From Streptomyces glomeratus (lineage in GTDB: Bacteria > Actinomycetota > Actinomycetes > Streptomycetales > Streptomycetaceae), in contig NZ_JAKEEB010000003.1 of assembly GCF_021462825.1 (NCBI RefSeq), positions 310,001 through 374,000 on the forward strand: a stretch of DNA of 64,000 nt. Reading direction: 5' to 3'. The position numbers were made by a program, and so were the translations under genes. Within the stretch, counting starts at the first letter, position 1. The number at the start of each line of letters is the position of its first letter. The notes beneath the pieces are model-generated. The model saw only the letters and a list, made by a program, of their open reading frames with translations. It did not search any database and was not told the origin of the DNA. Below are positions 33,707 to 42,257 of this stretch, in pieces.

Positions 33707-34987
33707 TCACGTTCCGCCGGGGGCCGTGGAAAGCGGCACCCTCGTCTCCTGTGCGAGGTCCGCGCCGTCCACGGGGAGTTCGGCGGTGACCGTGAAGCCG
33801 CCGCGTGGCGACGGGCCGGCCCGCAGCGAGCCGCCCGCCGCGGCGAGGCGCTCGGTCAGGCCCTTCAGGCCGGTGCCGCCGGCACCCTCCGAAGCGGGCC
33901 GCGAAAAAGCACCCTCCCCGTCGTCGACGACCTTGAGCCGGACGCGTTCGGAGGTGCCCTCGATGGTGATCTCGCAGTGCGCGGCACCGCTGTGGCGCAC
34001 GGCATTGGTGACCGCCTCCCGCACCACCCAGCCGAGCAGGGCCTCGGTCTGGGGGGCGAGGGGCGGCCCCGACCGGCGTACCCGGGGTTCGATGCCGGCG
34101 GCCGTCAGGGCCGAGCGGGCGCCGTCCAGCTCCGCGGCGAGGCTCCCCTCCCGGTAGCCCGTCACCGCCTCACGGATCTCGGTGAGCGCCTGACGGCCCA
34201 CCGACTCGATGTCCGTCACCTGCGCCAGCGCCGCCTCCAGGTCCCGGGGGGCCAGACGGCGGGCCGCCTGCGACTTCACGACGATCACCGACAGGGTGTG
34301 GCCCAGCAGGTCGTGCAGATCGCGGGAGAAGCGCAGACGCTCCTGCTCCACCGCGCGCCGGGCCAACTCCTCGCGGGCGGCGCGAAGATCCCTCACCGCC
34401 TCGGCCAGGGAGAGGATCGCGGCCGTCACCATCGTCGACAGGAAGGTGCCGTAGGTGATGGTGACCCAGTCGCCGCCGTCGCCGCGCACGGCGGTGACGG
34501 CTCCGGCCAGGGCGGCGACACCCATGCCGGTCTTCCCGAGCCAGGGACCCCGCACGATCGCGCCCGTCGCCAGGCCCAGCAGCGGGAAGAACAGCAGCCA
34601 GCTGCCGCCGTATCCGATGGCCAGGGCGCAGGTCACCACGCCCAGCAGCAGCAGAGCCACCCGTGTGGACCGCGCCTCGCGCCTGCACTTGTCGAAGGCG
34701 CGGAAGGTCACGTAGATGTAGAGCGAGTTGAAGGTGAGCAGGCCCAGACCGCCGATCCACGGGTTCGCGGTCTTGCCCTGGAAGACGTTCGAGAAGGCGC
34801 CCAGCCCCATCAGCAGCCAGGGCAGCAGGGTGAACCCGCTGGACGGCGGGCCCGGGTGCTCCGGCGCCTCTCCGCCCTTCCGGGCCGCCTTCTGCCCGGC
34901 CCGGAACCGCCGCATGTCCGCCCTGTACTCCTCACGCGCGAGCTGCCACGCGGTCCAGTGCCGGGAAAACCCGCGCCACGAGGACAT
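33707..34987 (-). CDS. Two-component sensor histidine kinase (HisKA_3, DesK-like)
   Basis: A 426-residue membrane kinase. About five membrane segments lie between residues 52 and 195, followed by a linker coiled coil and the HisKA_3 box RFSRDLHDLLGHTLS (H225). The HATPase domain has VREAVTNAVRHSG, VVDDGEGA and GGTGLKGLTERLAAAGG. ATG at 34987, 14 bp after the permease stop. With the ABC transporter upstream and the response regulator downstream it forms a typical transporter-kinase-regulator set that senses membrane or antibiotic stress. Its regulator appears frameshifted. Confidence 0.92.
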   Translation of the reverse strand: MSSWRGFSRHWTAWQLAREEYRADMRRFRAGQKAARKGGEAPEHPGPPSSGFTLLPWLLMGLGAFSNVFQGKTANPWIGGLGLLTFNSLYIYVTFRAFDKCRREARSTRVALLLLGVVTCALAIGYGGSWLLFFPLLGLATGAIVRGPWLGKTGMGVAALAGAVTAVRGDGGDWVTITYGTFLSTMVTAAILSLAEAVRDLRAAREELARRAVEQERLRFSRDLHDLLGHTLSVIVVKSQAARRLAPRDLEAALAQVTDIESVGRQALTEIREAVTGYREGSLAAELDGARSALTAAGIEPRVRRSGPPLAPQTEALLGWVVREAVTNAVRHSGAAHCEITIEGTSERVRLKVVDDGEGAFSRPASEGAGGTGLKGLTERLAAAGGSLRAGPSPRGGFTVTAELPVDGADLAQETRVPLSTAPGGT

Positions 34988-35001
34988 GTCCCGCCCCCCG
35001 T

Positions 35002-35721
35002 TCAGATGGTCGCCGCGCTGCGGCGGTACGACAGCACGGCGTACGAACCGAACGCCGCCAGCCAGGCCGCGAGCACGAGGATCGCGGCGAGCGCCGGGGC
35101 GTGCCCGTCGGCGACCGCCGTGCCGAGCTGCGCGAAGCGGCGGGTCGGGGTGTACGCGGACAGCTCCCGCAGCCAGCCGGGGAACAGGTCGACCGGGAAC
35201 CACAGACCGCCGAGCACCGCGAGCCCCAGGTTGCAGACCAGGTTCGCCACGCCCGTGGTCTGCGCGGTCAGCCGGTAGCCGTTGCCGAGCCCGAGCAGAG
35301 TGAAGGGGATCGAGCCGAGCCACAGCAGCAGCGCGATCGCCGCCCACTGCCAGGCGGCCAGCCGTACGCCGTTGACCAGGCCGCCCGCCGCGAGCACCGC
35401 GACGATCGCGGGCAGTACCGTCACCGAACCGGTCAGCGCCCGCCCGGCGACCACCTGGCGCGGCGTCATCGGGGTCACCCTCAGCTGCCGCAGCCAGCCG
35501 ATCGCCCGGTCCTCGGCGACCCCACCGCCGGTGTTGAGGGCCGAGCCGACCGCGCCGTAGGCGGCCATGCCCACCATGGACGCCGTCTTCCAGCCGGTGC
35601 CGCCGTCGCCGCCGATGTTGGTGAACAGCAGGTACATCATCACCGGTACCGCGATCCCGCCGATCACAAAGCCGGCGTCACGCAGGGTCCGGCGCACCTC
35701 GAGCCGCAGGTAGTCCACCAT
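35002..35721 (-). CDS. ABC-2 type transporter permease
   Basis: A 239-residue integral membrane protein with six hydrophobic segments and the ABC-2 layout: an N-terminal cytoplasmic helix (VDYLRLEVRRTLRDAGFVIGG), SVGMAAYGAVGSALNTG-like second region and the LRQLRVTPMTPRQVVAG coupling segment. The ATG at 35721 overlaps the ATPase stop (TGATG). It pairs with the ATPase to export an unknown lipid, peptide or drug. Confidence 0.9.
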   Translation of the reverse strand: MVDYLRLEVRRTLRDAGFVIGGIAVPVMMYLLFTNIGGDGGTGWKTASMVGMAAYGAVGSALNTGGGVAEDRAIGWLRQLRVTPMTPRQVVAGRALTGSVTVLPAIVAVLAAGGLVNGVRLAAWQWAAIALLLWLGSIPFTLLGLGNGYRLTAQTTGVANLVCNLGLAVLGGLWFPVDLFPGWLRELSAYTPTRRFAQLGTAVADGHAPALAAILVLAAWLAAFGSYAVLSYRRSAATI

Positions 35722-36632
35722 CACACCGTCTCCCTCTCGTGTGCCGTCAGGGCCAGGAACGCGTCGTCCAGCGACGCCGGCGCCACCTCCAGGCCGCGTA
35801 TCGCGCCCAGCTCGGCCAGGGCGATCACCGTCGCGTCGGAGTCGTCGGTGCGCAGCAGTGCCCTCCCCCCGCGCACCTCCAGCGACCGCACACCGGGCAG
35901 CAGGGTCAGGCCCTCGGTGCCACGGCCCGCCAGGTCGATGGAGACCAGGTTGCCGCCCGCGGACCGCCGCAGCTGCTCGCCGGTGCCGTCCGCGACGATC
36001 CGGCCGCGGTCGATGACGACGATCCGGTCGGCGTACGCGTCCGCCTCCTCCAGGTAGTGGGTGGAGAACAGGACGGTGTGACCTTGCCGGGCGTAGGTCC
36101 GCATCGCATTCCAGAAGGCGTGCCGGGCCTCCACGTCCAGGGCCGCCGTCGGCTCGTCCAGTACGAGCAGCGAGGGGTTCCCGGTGAGCGCGACCGCGAA
36201 GCGCACACGCTGCGTCTGTCCCCCGGAGAGCCGGTCCACGCGCCGCCCGGCCAGCTCGGTGATCCCGGCGAGTTCCAGCGCCCGGGCGACGGGCATCGGC
36301 TCGGGGTAGCGCCCGGCCACGAACGAGACCAGCTCGCGCACGGTGACCCGGGGCACGGCTCGCGTCTCCTGCAGCATGGCGCCCACCCGGCCCGCGCGCA
36401 CCGCCCGCTCGGGGGGCGTGCCGTACAGCTCCACCGTCCCCTCGTCGGGCTCGCGCAGGCCCAGCAGCAGCGAGATCGAGGTGGATTTGCCGGCGCCGTT
36501 GCGGCCCAGGAGGGCCACCGTCTCGCCAGGCATGATCTCCAGGTCGATGCCGTCGAGGGCGCGGACGGCGCCGTAGGTCTTGACCGCCCCCGTGAAGGAC
36601 ACCGCGGGTGGCGTCCCGGTCGTTTTCGTCAT
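35721..36632 (-). CDS. ABC transporter ATP-binding protein
   Basis: A 303-residue ATPase with Walker A GRNGAGKSTS, Q-loop MLQETRAV, signature LSGGQTQRVRFA, Walker B LLVLDEPTAALD and the switch histidine FSTHYLEEADAYA. The C-terminal extension (about 225-303) resembles the DrrA/multidrug subgroup. I placed the start at the ATG at 36632; no clear ribosome site is present. First gene of the ABC-kinase-regulator operon. Confidence 0.92.
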   Translation of the reverse strand: MTKTTGTPPAVSFTGAVKTYGAVRALDGIDLEIMPGETVALLGRNGAGKSTSISLLLGLREPDEGTVELYGTPPERAVRAGRVGAMLQETRAVPRVTVRELVSFVAGRYPEPMPVARALELAGITELAGRRVDRLSGGQTQRVRFAVALTGNPSLLVLDEPTAALDVEARHAFWNAMRTYARQGHTVLFSTHYLEEADAYADRIVVIDRGRIVADGTGEQLRRSAGGNLVSIDLAGRGTEGLTLLPGVRSLEVRGGRALLRTDDSDATVIALAELGAIRGLEVAPASLDDAFLALTAHERETV

Positions 36633-36716
36633 GACCACGACGCTACAAGCGCCGGAAGCCGTCCGGCAGATGCGCTTGTACGGGCTCCGGCAGGACAAAT
36701 GTCACCGCCCACTGTA

Positions 36717-36733
36717 TCTGACGAAGTGTCAGG
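36717..36733. promoter_or_regulatory. Inverted repeat of the TGACG class upstream of MaoC operon
   Basis: TCTGACGAAGTGTCAGG shares the 17-bp design of the sites at 986 and 12327 (arms TCTGAC / GTCAGG). It lies between the divergent ABC operon and the MaoC operon, 60 bp before the KstR site. Confidence 0.5.
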
Positions 36734-36792
36734 GGCTGGCGTCGTGAGCCTTCACAACCGGCGGGCGCTGGGCTATACAGGGTGCGCCGTAC

Positions 36793-36806
36793 TGGAACGC
36801 GTTCTA
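36793..36806. promoter_or_regulatory. KstR operator upstream of MaoC operon
   Basis: TGGAACGCGTTCTA is a perfect match to TnnAACnnGTTnnA. It is about 90 bp before the MaoC ATG. An overlapping second half-site continues as GTTCTAGAAC. Confidence 0.8.
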
Positions 36807-36897
36807 GAACGGGCGGGTTCCGCGGCCCCGTGGCGACCTCGGTGCGGCCGACGGTGCGGACGGCCGCGCCGAGGTCCTGGACCCTGCAAGGAGACCC

Positions 36898-37791
36898 ATG
36901 CCCATCGACGCAGCCAAGGCCCTCGCGGCCGAGCCCCGTACCGGCGAGATCTCCTGGAACTCCAAGGACGTCCAGCTCTACCACCTCGGCATCGGCGCGG
37001 GCCTGCCCGCGACGGATCCCGACGAGCTTCGCTACACCCTGGAGTCCCGGCTGCACGTCCTGCCGAGCTTCGCCACGGTCGCAGGCTCCGGCTCGCCCGG
37101 TGTGATCAAGAGCCTGTCCATGCCCGGCATCGAAGTCGACCTCGCGCGCGTCCTGCACGGCGGCCAGACCCTGACTTTGCACCGGCCCGTCCCGGTGGCC
37201 GGGACGGCGACCGCCACCGGCCGTATCGCCGCCGTGTACGACAAGGGCACGGCGGCGATCCTCGTGATGCGCACCGAGGTCGCCGACACCGACGGCCCGC
37301 TGTGGACCAACGACGCCCAGATCTTCGTACGGGGAGAAGGCGGCTGGGGCGGCGACCGCGGCCCCTCCACCCGCCCCGACTCTCGGCTTCGCTCGAGCGG
37401 GGGGACCCCCACCCAGCCTCCCACCGGCGACCCCGACAAGACCGTCGAGCGGCCGGTCCGCGAGGACCAGGCCCTCCTGTACCGCCTCTCCGGCGACTGG
37501 AACCCGTTGCACGCCGACCCCGAGTTCGCGAAACTCGCCGGGTTCGAGCGGCCCATCCTGCACGGCCTGTGCACCTACGGCATGACGCTCAAGGCGGTCG
37601 TCGACACACTGCTCGGCGGCGACGTGACCCGGGTGCGGTCCTACCGCACGCGCTTCGCCGGGATCGTGTATCCGGGCGAGACCCTGCGTATCCGCATGTG
37701 GCGGCAGAACGGCGCCGTGCGGGTGGCCGTGAGCGCCGTCGAACGGGACGACGCGCCCGTCCTCGCCGACACCGTCGTCGAACACACCTGA
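36898..37791 (+). CDS. MaoC-family enoyl-CoA hydratase (steroid side-chain type)
   Basis: A 297-residue double hot-dog hydratase. The C-terminal domain has the catalytic loop YRLSGDWNPLHADPEFAKLAGFERPILHG (Asp and His dyad). The N-terminal half (DVQLYHLGIGAGLPATDPDELRYT) matches the 2-enoyl-CoA hydratase-2 layout of mycobacterial ChsH3/Rv3538-type proteins acting on steroid side chains. CAAGGAG precedes the ATG. The two domains are joined by a linker that contains a Streptomyces short interspersed repeat in frame (37381-37411). KstR and TGACG-class operators lie upstream; alcohol dehydrogenase and SDR genes follow. Confidence 0.88.
   Translation: MPIDAAKALAAEPRTGEISWNSKDVQLYHLGIGAGLPATDPDELRYTLESRLHVLPSFATVAGSGSPGVIKSLSMPGIEVDLARVLHGGQTLTLHRPVPVAGTATATGRIAAVYDKGTAAILVMRTEVADTDGPLWTNDAQIFVRGEGGWGGDRGPSTRPDSRLRSSGGTPTQPPTGDPDKTVERPVREDQALLYRLSGDWNPLHADPEFAKLAGFERPILHGLCTYGMTLKAVVDTLLGGDVTRVRSYRTRFAGIVYPGETLRIRMWRQNGAVRVAVSAVERDDAPVLADTVVEHT
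37381..37411 (+). repeat. Short interspersed repeat inside the MaoC gene
   Basis: The stretch with TCGGCTTCGCTCGAGC followed by GGGGGGACCCCCA is, from memory, a frequent intergenic repeat of Streptomyces chromosomes. Here it lies in frame in the linker between the two hot-dog domains, encoding SRLRSSGGTPT. Confidence 0.55.
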
Positions 37792-37838
37792 GAGCAGCAC
37801 GCCCCAGCCACCGAGTCGTCCTCGAGGGGAGCCGCACC

Positions 37839-38924
37839 ATGCGCGCAGCCGTACTGCACGAGATCGGCCAGGACAAGCTGGAGGTCCTCGACGACGTCGA
37901 GGCGGCCGGCTTCGGTCCCGGCAAGGTGAGGATCCGGGTGCGCGCCACGGGCCTGTGCCACTCGGACCTGTCCGCGATGAACGGCGTGCTGCCGCAGCCG
38001 GCCCCCTTCGTGCCGGGACACGAGGGCGCGGGCGAGGTCCTCGAAACCGGCGAGGGCGTGAGCCATGTGAAGGCCGGTGACCGGGTCGTGGTGTGCTGGC
38101 TGCCCGCCTGCGGCGCGTGTCCCGCCTGCAAGCGGGGGCAGACCGAGCTGTGTCTCGCCGGATTCATGAACGCCGCAACCCCCAACTTCCGGCTCACCGG
38201 CGGTAGTTCTTCCGACGTGTTCGGCTTTGCGGGCACCGGCACCTTCGCCGAGGAGGTCGTCGTCGACGCGGGCTGCGCGGTGCCCATCCCCGACGACGTG
38301 CCCTTCGACATCGCGGCCCTGATCGGCTGCGGGGTCACCACAGGACTCGGGGCCGCCCTCAACACCGCCGAGGTGGAGGCCGGCTCGTCGGTCGCCGTCA
38401 TCGGCTGCGGCGGCGTCGGTATCTCCGCGATCCAGGGCGTGCGGCTCAGGGGCGCCGCCGAGATCGTGGCCGTCGACCCGGTCGCCTCCCGCCGTGAGGC
38501 GGCCCTGTGGTTCGGCGCCACCAGGGCCGTCGCTCCCGACGCCCTGCCCGACGCCAAGCAGCAGGTGACGGGCGGCGAGGGCTTCGACTACGTCTTCGAG
38601 GTCGTCGGAAAGTCGGCCACCGCCCGGACCGCGTACGAGAACACCCGGCGCGGCGGCACCCTGGTCGTCGTCGGCGCGGGCGCGCTGGACGACTTCCTCC
38701 GGCTCAGCATGTTCGAGCTGTTCTTCGACGAGAAGCGGATCCTGCCGTCCCTGTACGGCGGCGGAGACGTCCTGCGCTCCTACGAGCGCACGATCGCGCT
38801 GTGGCGGGCGGGCCGGATCGATCTGGAGGGCCTGATCACGCACCGGGTGCCGCTGGCCGGGATCAACGAGGCGCTCGACCGGATGCGCACCGGCACGGCG
38901 CTGCGCACGTGCATCGACATCTGA
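37839..38924 (+). CDS. Zinc-dependent alcohol dehydrogenase (NDMA-dependent/Rxyl_3153-like)
   Basis: A 361-residue medium-chain dehydrogenase. The catalytic zinc ligands are in GLCHSDLSAMNG and VPGHEGAGEV. The structural zinc site is CGACPACKRGQTELC and the Rossmann loop is VAVIGCGGVGISAI. Long form with the FMNAATPNFRLTGGS segment resembles the NDMA-dependent actinobacterial group. ATG at 37839 lies 47 bp after MaoC. In KstR regulons such enzymes oxidise side-chain alcohols; the exact substrate is inferred. Confidence 0.9.
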   Translation: MRAAVLHEIGQDKLEVLDDVEAAGFGPGKVRIRVRATGLCHSDLSAMNGVLPQPAPFVPGHEGAGEVLETGEGVSHVKAGDRVVVCWLPACGACPACKRGQTELCLAGFMNAATPNFRLTGGSSSDVFGFAGTGTFAEEVVVDAGCAVPIPDDVPFDIAALIGCGVTTGLGAALNTAEVEAGSSVAVIGCGGVGISAIQGVRLRGAAEIVAVDPVASRREAALWFGATRAVAPDALPDAKQQVTGGEGFDYVFEVVGKSATARTAYENTRRGGTLVVVGAGALDDFLRLSMFELFFDEKRILPSLYGGGDVLRSYERTIALWRAGRIDLEGLITHRVPLAGINEALDRMRTGTALRTCIDI

Positions 38925-38956
38925 ACCTTCGACCAGCGTGACGGGAGCTGAGCCCG

Positions 38957-39907
38957 ATGTCACTGCCCCTTAAGGGACGGACCGCGATTGTCACGGGGGC
39001 CGGGCGGGGCCTCGGCCGGGCGGAGGCACTGGAACTGGCCCGGCTCGGCGCGTCCGTCGTCGTCAACGACTACGGACAGCCCGGGCGCGACGGCTCCGGC
39101 GCGGCCTCCGTGGTACCCGCAGAGGAGGTCGCCGCCGAGATCCGCGCGGCCGGCGGCCGGGCCGCCGCGCACAGCGGGGACGTCGGGGACCACGAACAGG
39201 CCCGCGCGCTGGTGGAGTTCGCCGTCGAGCAGTTCGGTCCGCTGGACATCCTCGTCAACAACGCGGGCATCCTGCGCGACCGCATGGTCTTCTCGATGTC
39301 CGAGGACGAGTGGGACTCGGTGATCCGCGTCCACCTCAAGGGCCACTTCAACACCACCCGCTGCGCCGCCGCGCACTGGCGGGACCGGGTCAAGGCGGCC
39401 GGAGGTCCGGTGTACGGGCGGATCGTGAACACGTCCTCGGAGGCCTTCCTGGCGGGTTCGGCCGGTCAGCCCAACTACGCGGCGGCCAAAGGCGGGATCG
39501 TCGGGCTCACGACCTCGACCGCGCACGCCCTCGCCAAGTACGGGGTGACGGCGAACGCGATCTGTCCGCGCGCCCGCACCCGGATGACCGAGGACGTCTT
39601 CACCGGCGCCGAGCGGCCCCCCGAGGGCCTCGACCCGCTGGCCCCCGAGCATGTGGCCCCGCTCGTCGGCTATCTGGCCTCACCGGCCGCGGCACAGGTG
39701 AACGGGCAGCTTCTCGTGGTGCACGGTGGCATGGTGGCGATCGTCGAACGGCCCCGGGTGGGGGCCAGGTTCGACACCAAGCAGGACGCCTTCACCTACG
39801 AGGAACTCGACGCGCTGCTCACCCCGCACTACGCGCAGCGGCCCCGGGGTGAGACGTTCGCGGCCGTCGAGGTGCTCGGGCTCAGGCATACGGCGGCGGA
39901 TCGCTGA
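38957..39907 (+). CDS. Short-chain dehydrogenase/reductase
   Basis: A 316-residue SDR with cofactor motif TGAGRGLGRAEA, NNAG (ILVNNAGILRDR), catalytic Ser (NTSSEAF) and YAAAK. The extended C-terminus (WAPR-type ending in ALLTPHYAQRPRGETF) resembles 3-hydroxyacyl-CoA dehydrogenase domains of multifunctional HSD17B4-like enzymes. It follows the MaoC hydratase and alcohol dehydrogenase, consistent with the hydration and oxidation steps of beta-oxidation. GGGAGCTGAG precedes the ATG at 38957. Confidence 0.9.
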   Translation: MSLPLKGRTAIVTGAGRGLGRAEALELARLGASVVVNDYGQPGRDGSGAASVVPAEEVAAEIRAAGGRAAAHSGDVGDHEQARALVEFAVEQFGPLDILVNNAGILRDRMVFSMSEDEWDSVIRVHLKGHFNTTRCAAAHWRDRVKAAGGPVYGRIVNTSSEAFLAGSAGQPNYAAAKGGIVGLTTSTAHALAKYGVTANAICPRARTRMTEDVFTGAERPPEGLDPLAPEHVAPLVGYLASPAAAQVNGQLLVVHGGMVAIVERPRVGARFDTKQDAFTYEELDALLTPHYAQRPRGETFAAVEVLGLRHTAADR

Positions 39908-39949
39908 GCGGTCGCCGAGCGATCGCCGAGCCCATCGTCGAGCGGTGCC

Positions 39950-39993
39950 GTCCGTTGGCTGTCCGTCGGCTGTCCGTCGGCCGTCCGTCGGCA
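39950..39993 (+). repeat. 11-bp tandem repeat, four units
   Basis: GTCCGTYGGCN is repeated four times head to tail (39950, 39961, 39972, 39983) in the noncoding DNA between the SDR stop and the small gene at 40113. Confidence 0.8.
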
Positions 39994-40112
39994 CTGGGAG
40001 CCGTGCGCGGAACGGCCCCGCCCGTCGTGGGACGGGGGGGCCGTGTCCGGTGCGGTGACCGGCGCGCTCACCGTGGTGGACGAGCGGTCGGTTCAACGCC
40101 GTCTCGTGCCGG

Positions 40113-40274
40113 TCAGGCCGCGGTGCCGGTGTCCTCCGGCTGCGCGGACGGCTTGCGGTGCCGACCGTGCGGCGCCGCCTCGTGATCCTCGGCGGCGCCC
40201 GGGCCACGGTGCCGGCCGTGTCCCAGGTCCTGGGCCTCGGCGGACAGCGGCGATGCGGTGCTGGTGTCGCTCAT
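40113..40274 (-). CDS. Small His/Gly-rich conserved protein (53 aa)
   Basis: A 53-residue protein with the internal repeat LGHGRHRGP and PHGRHRKP separated by an acidic spacer. Similar GRHR-containing small proteins are, from memory, found widely in Streptomyces. The ATG at 40274 has only a weak upstream ribosome site. It is too short and biased for certainty; function unknown. Confidence 0.5.
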   Translation of the reverse strand: MSDTSTASPLSAEAQDLGHGRHRGPGAAEDHEAAPHGRHRKPSAQPEDTGTAA

Positions 40275-40324
40275 GAGAAGTGTTCACCCCGTCAAAACAT
40301 GATCCTTCGTACAGCCGGGCGAGT

Positions 40325-41854
40325 CTAACGGGCCGCGGTGACAGCCGTGCCGGGGGCTACGAGGACGGTCGTGTCGGGGGCCTCGAGGACGGCCGTGCCG
40401 GAGGCGGTGGGGGCCGGTGGTGTGGGGACCGGTGGTGTGGGGGCCGCCAGACGTGTCTGCGCGAGGGCGCGGCGCAGAAAGACCCCGGTCGACGCGGGGG
40501 CCTTGCGGGGGCGTGGCGGGGACGGGCGGAGCAGCGGGGCGGGTGGCAACGGGGTCTGTGGCAACGGTCCCTGTTGCAAGGGTGCTTGTGGCAACGGAGC
40601 CTGCTGCAAGGGCACCGGCCGCACCGGCCCCGACCCCGCTGATTCCACGTCCACTGATTTCACGTCCGCTGATTTCAGGTCCGCCGACTCCGCGTCCGTC
40701 GATTCCGCCTCCGCCCATCCCGGCCTAGCCGATTCCCACTGCGCCGATCCCGGCAGCGGACGCGGTGCTTCGGGCCACGCGGAGTGTGGGGCGGGCCACT
40801 CGCCCGGTCCCCGCGCCGAAGGCCCGGCCATCGCCGCGAGTGGCTCCAGCCGTGCCACTCCGCACCGCACCCCATCCGTCGTGAACGGCAGCAGCAGCAC
40901 CCCCTCCCGGGTCCAGAGCCCCGTTCCCGCCAACCACCCCTCGGGCGCGGCGAGATGCAGGACCCGACGGTGCGCGGGGCGCCAGACCCCGACCCAACTG
41001 CCCGCCGCCCCATCGACCCTGAGCGCCACCGCACAGCTCTCCGGTGTGAGCACCTGTCCCGGCTGGATGGCGAACGGGGTCACCGGGCAGTCCAGGCCCA
41101 GGCAGTCGGGAAAGCGCACCGGCAGCGTGCTGCCCAACACTCCCCAGCCGAGCCGCTCCCGGCCGGGTGAGGGGGCGTCCGAGCCGATCAGCAGCAGCCC
41201 GCTGTCCGGATCCGCGAGCAGCAGCCGGTCATGGCTGCCGTCCGCGATCTCCAGCAGCGGCGACACCTCCCCCCGCGCCAGATCCACCACCACCGTCTTC
41301 GTGGGACCCCCGTCCGCCGTGCGGTCCAGGGCCAGCATCCGGCCGGTACGGTCCAGCCATACCCCGCCCGAGCAGTGCCCGGGCAGCTCCGCCAGGCGCT
41401 CGGGTCCGCCCGCCCCGCCCGCCACCAGCCACACCGTTGTGGAGTGCGGGCCCACCGCGAGCGCGAACGCGCGGTCCCCCGTCGGCGCGGGCGGCAGCAG
41501 CCGCAGCCGGGTCTCCTCCCAGGGGCCGCCCACCGCGCCCAGCGGCAGCTCCCCGGTCCCGGGCCCGGCCGGATACAGCAGCGAGAACACGTGGCGCCCG
41601 TCCACGAGGCGATGGATCAGCACGCGGCCGTCGGCCAGCGGCTGCACCTCGGTGCCGGGTTCCTCCGGCTGGTTGCCGGGCAGCGGTACGGCGTACGGCT
41701 CGGGGCCGTCCAGGGTCCAGCGCTCCGGGTACCAGGACTCGCCGTCCAGGGCGAGGCGGGCCGCGTAGGACCCGTCCGCGGTGATCACGCATCCGGGCCG
41801 GGCCGCCCACTCGGTTCCGTCCGCCGTGGCGGACGTGTAGGCACAGGCCGTCAT
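40325..41854 (-). CDS. Beta-propeller-like protein with repetitive C-terminal tail
   Basis: A 509-residue protein without a signal peptide. Residues 1-360 show repeated strands and blade-like turns (ADGRVLIHRLVDGRHVFSLLY, GDRAFALAVGPHSTTVWLV, SHDRLLLADPDSGLLLIGSD), suggesting a WD40-like propeller. The tail is low complexity: AESTDAESADLKSADVKSVDVES repeats, then PLPQAPLQQGPLPQTPLPPAPL, then Pro/Thr/Ala. GGAGGTGA seven bases before the ATG is a strong ribosome site. Function unknown; homologues appear conserved in Streptomyces from memory. Confidence 0.7.
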   Translation of the reverse strand: MTACAYTSATADGTEWAARPGCVITADGSYAARLALDGESWYPERWTLDGPEPYAVPLPGNQPEEPGTEVQPLADGRVLIHRLVDGRHVFSLLYPAGPGTGELPLGAVGGPWEETRLRLLPPAPTGDRAFALAVGPHSTTVWLVAGGAGGPERLAELPGHCSGGVWLDRTGRMLALDRTADGGPTKTVVVDLARGEVSPLLEIADGSHDRLLLADPDSGLLLIGSDAPSPGRERLGWGVLGSTLPVRFPDCLGLDCPVTPFAIQPGQVLTPESCAVALRVDGAAGSWVGVWRPAHRRVLHLAAPEGWLAGTGLWTREGVLLLPFTTDGVRCGVARLEPLAAMAGPSARGPGEWPAPHSAWPEAPRPLPGSAQWESARPGWAEAESTDAESADLKSADVKSVDVESAGSGPVRPVPLQQAPLPQAPLQQGPLPQTPLPPAPLLRPSPPRPRKAPASTGVFLRRALAQTRLAAPTPPVPTPPAPTASGTAVLEAPDTTVLVAPGTAVTAAR

Positions 41855-42257
41855 CGTTCGGTCACCTCCGGCGACGAAGCTAGTTTCGTACGCACGGACG
41901 TGGCATGCGAGGACGGGCGTTTCACACATAAGGGTGTTCGTGCGGCCGATCGCCTGAGGAAACCGGGGCGGGTGTGCTGCACGAAGGGGCGCGCGTGACG
42001 CCCGTACACAACCCCGCCCCTCCCTCCCCCGGCCTCCCTCACCGGCCTCCGCCGCCGCCTCGGCATCCGACGGCCGCCGGATCCTGCCGCCTGCGCGTCC
42101 CTGCCGCCTGTGCCCTCCGGCTGCCTGAGCCCCTCGGCTGCCTGCACCCCCCGGCCGCGGGCCTCACCCGGCCGCGGGGGGAGGCCTCCGGAGCCCGGCC
42201 TGCGGAAATCACCCGTGACCGGTGGGGCAGGGACCCGGGGCAGGTAGCCTTTTCCCC
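41855..42257. other. Divergent intergenic region, no gene seen
   Basis: About 400 bp between the propeller-like gene (-) and the Nif3-like gene (+). No convincing coding frame. A very GC-rich inverted region near 42147-42181 (CCCCCCGGCCGCGGG ... CGGCCGCGGGGGG) can fold strongly. TAGCCT at 42245-42250 could be the -10 box of a leaderless Nif3-like transcript. Confidence 0.55.

Noticed and set aside
39950..39993. CRISPR array
   Set aside because: Repeats are 11 bp and directly adjacent without spacers.
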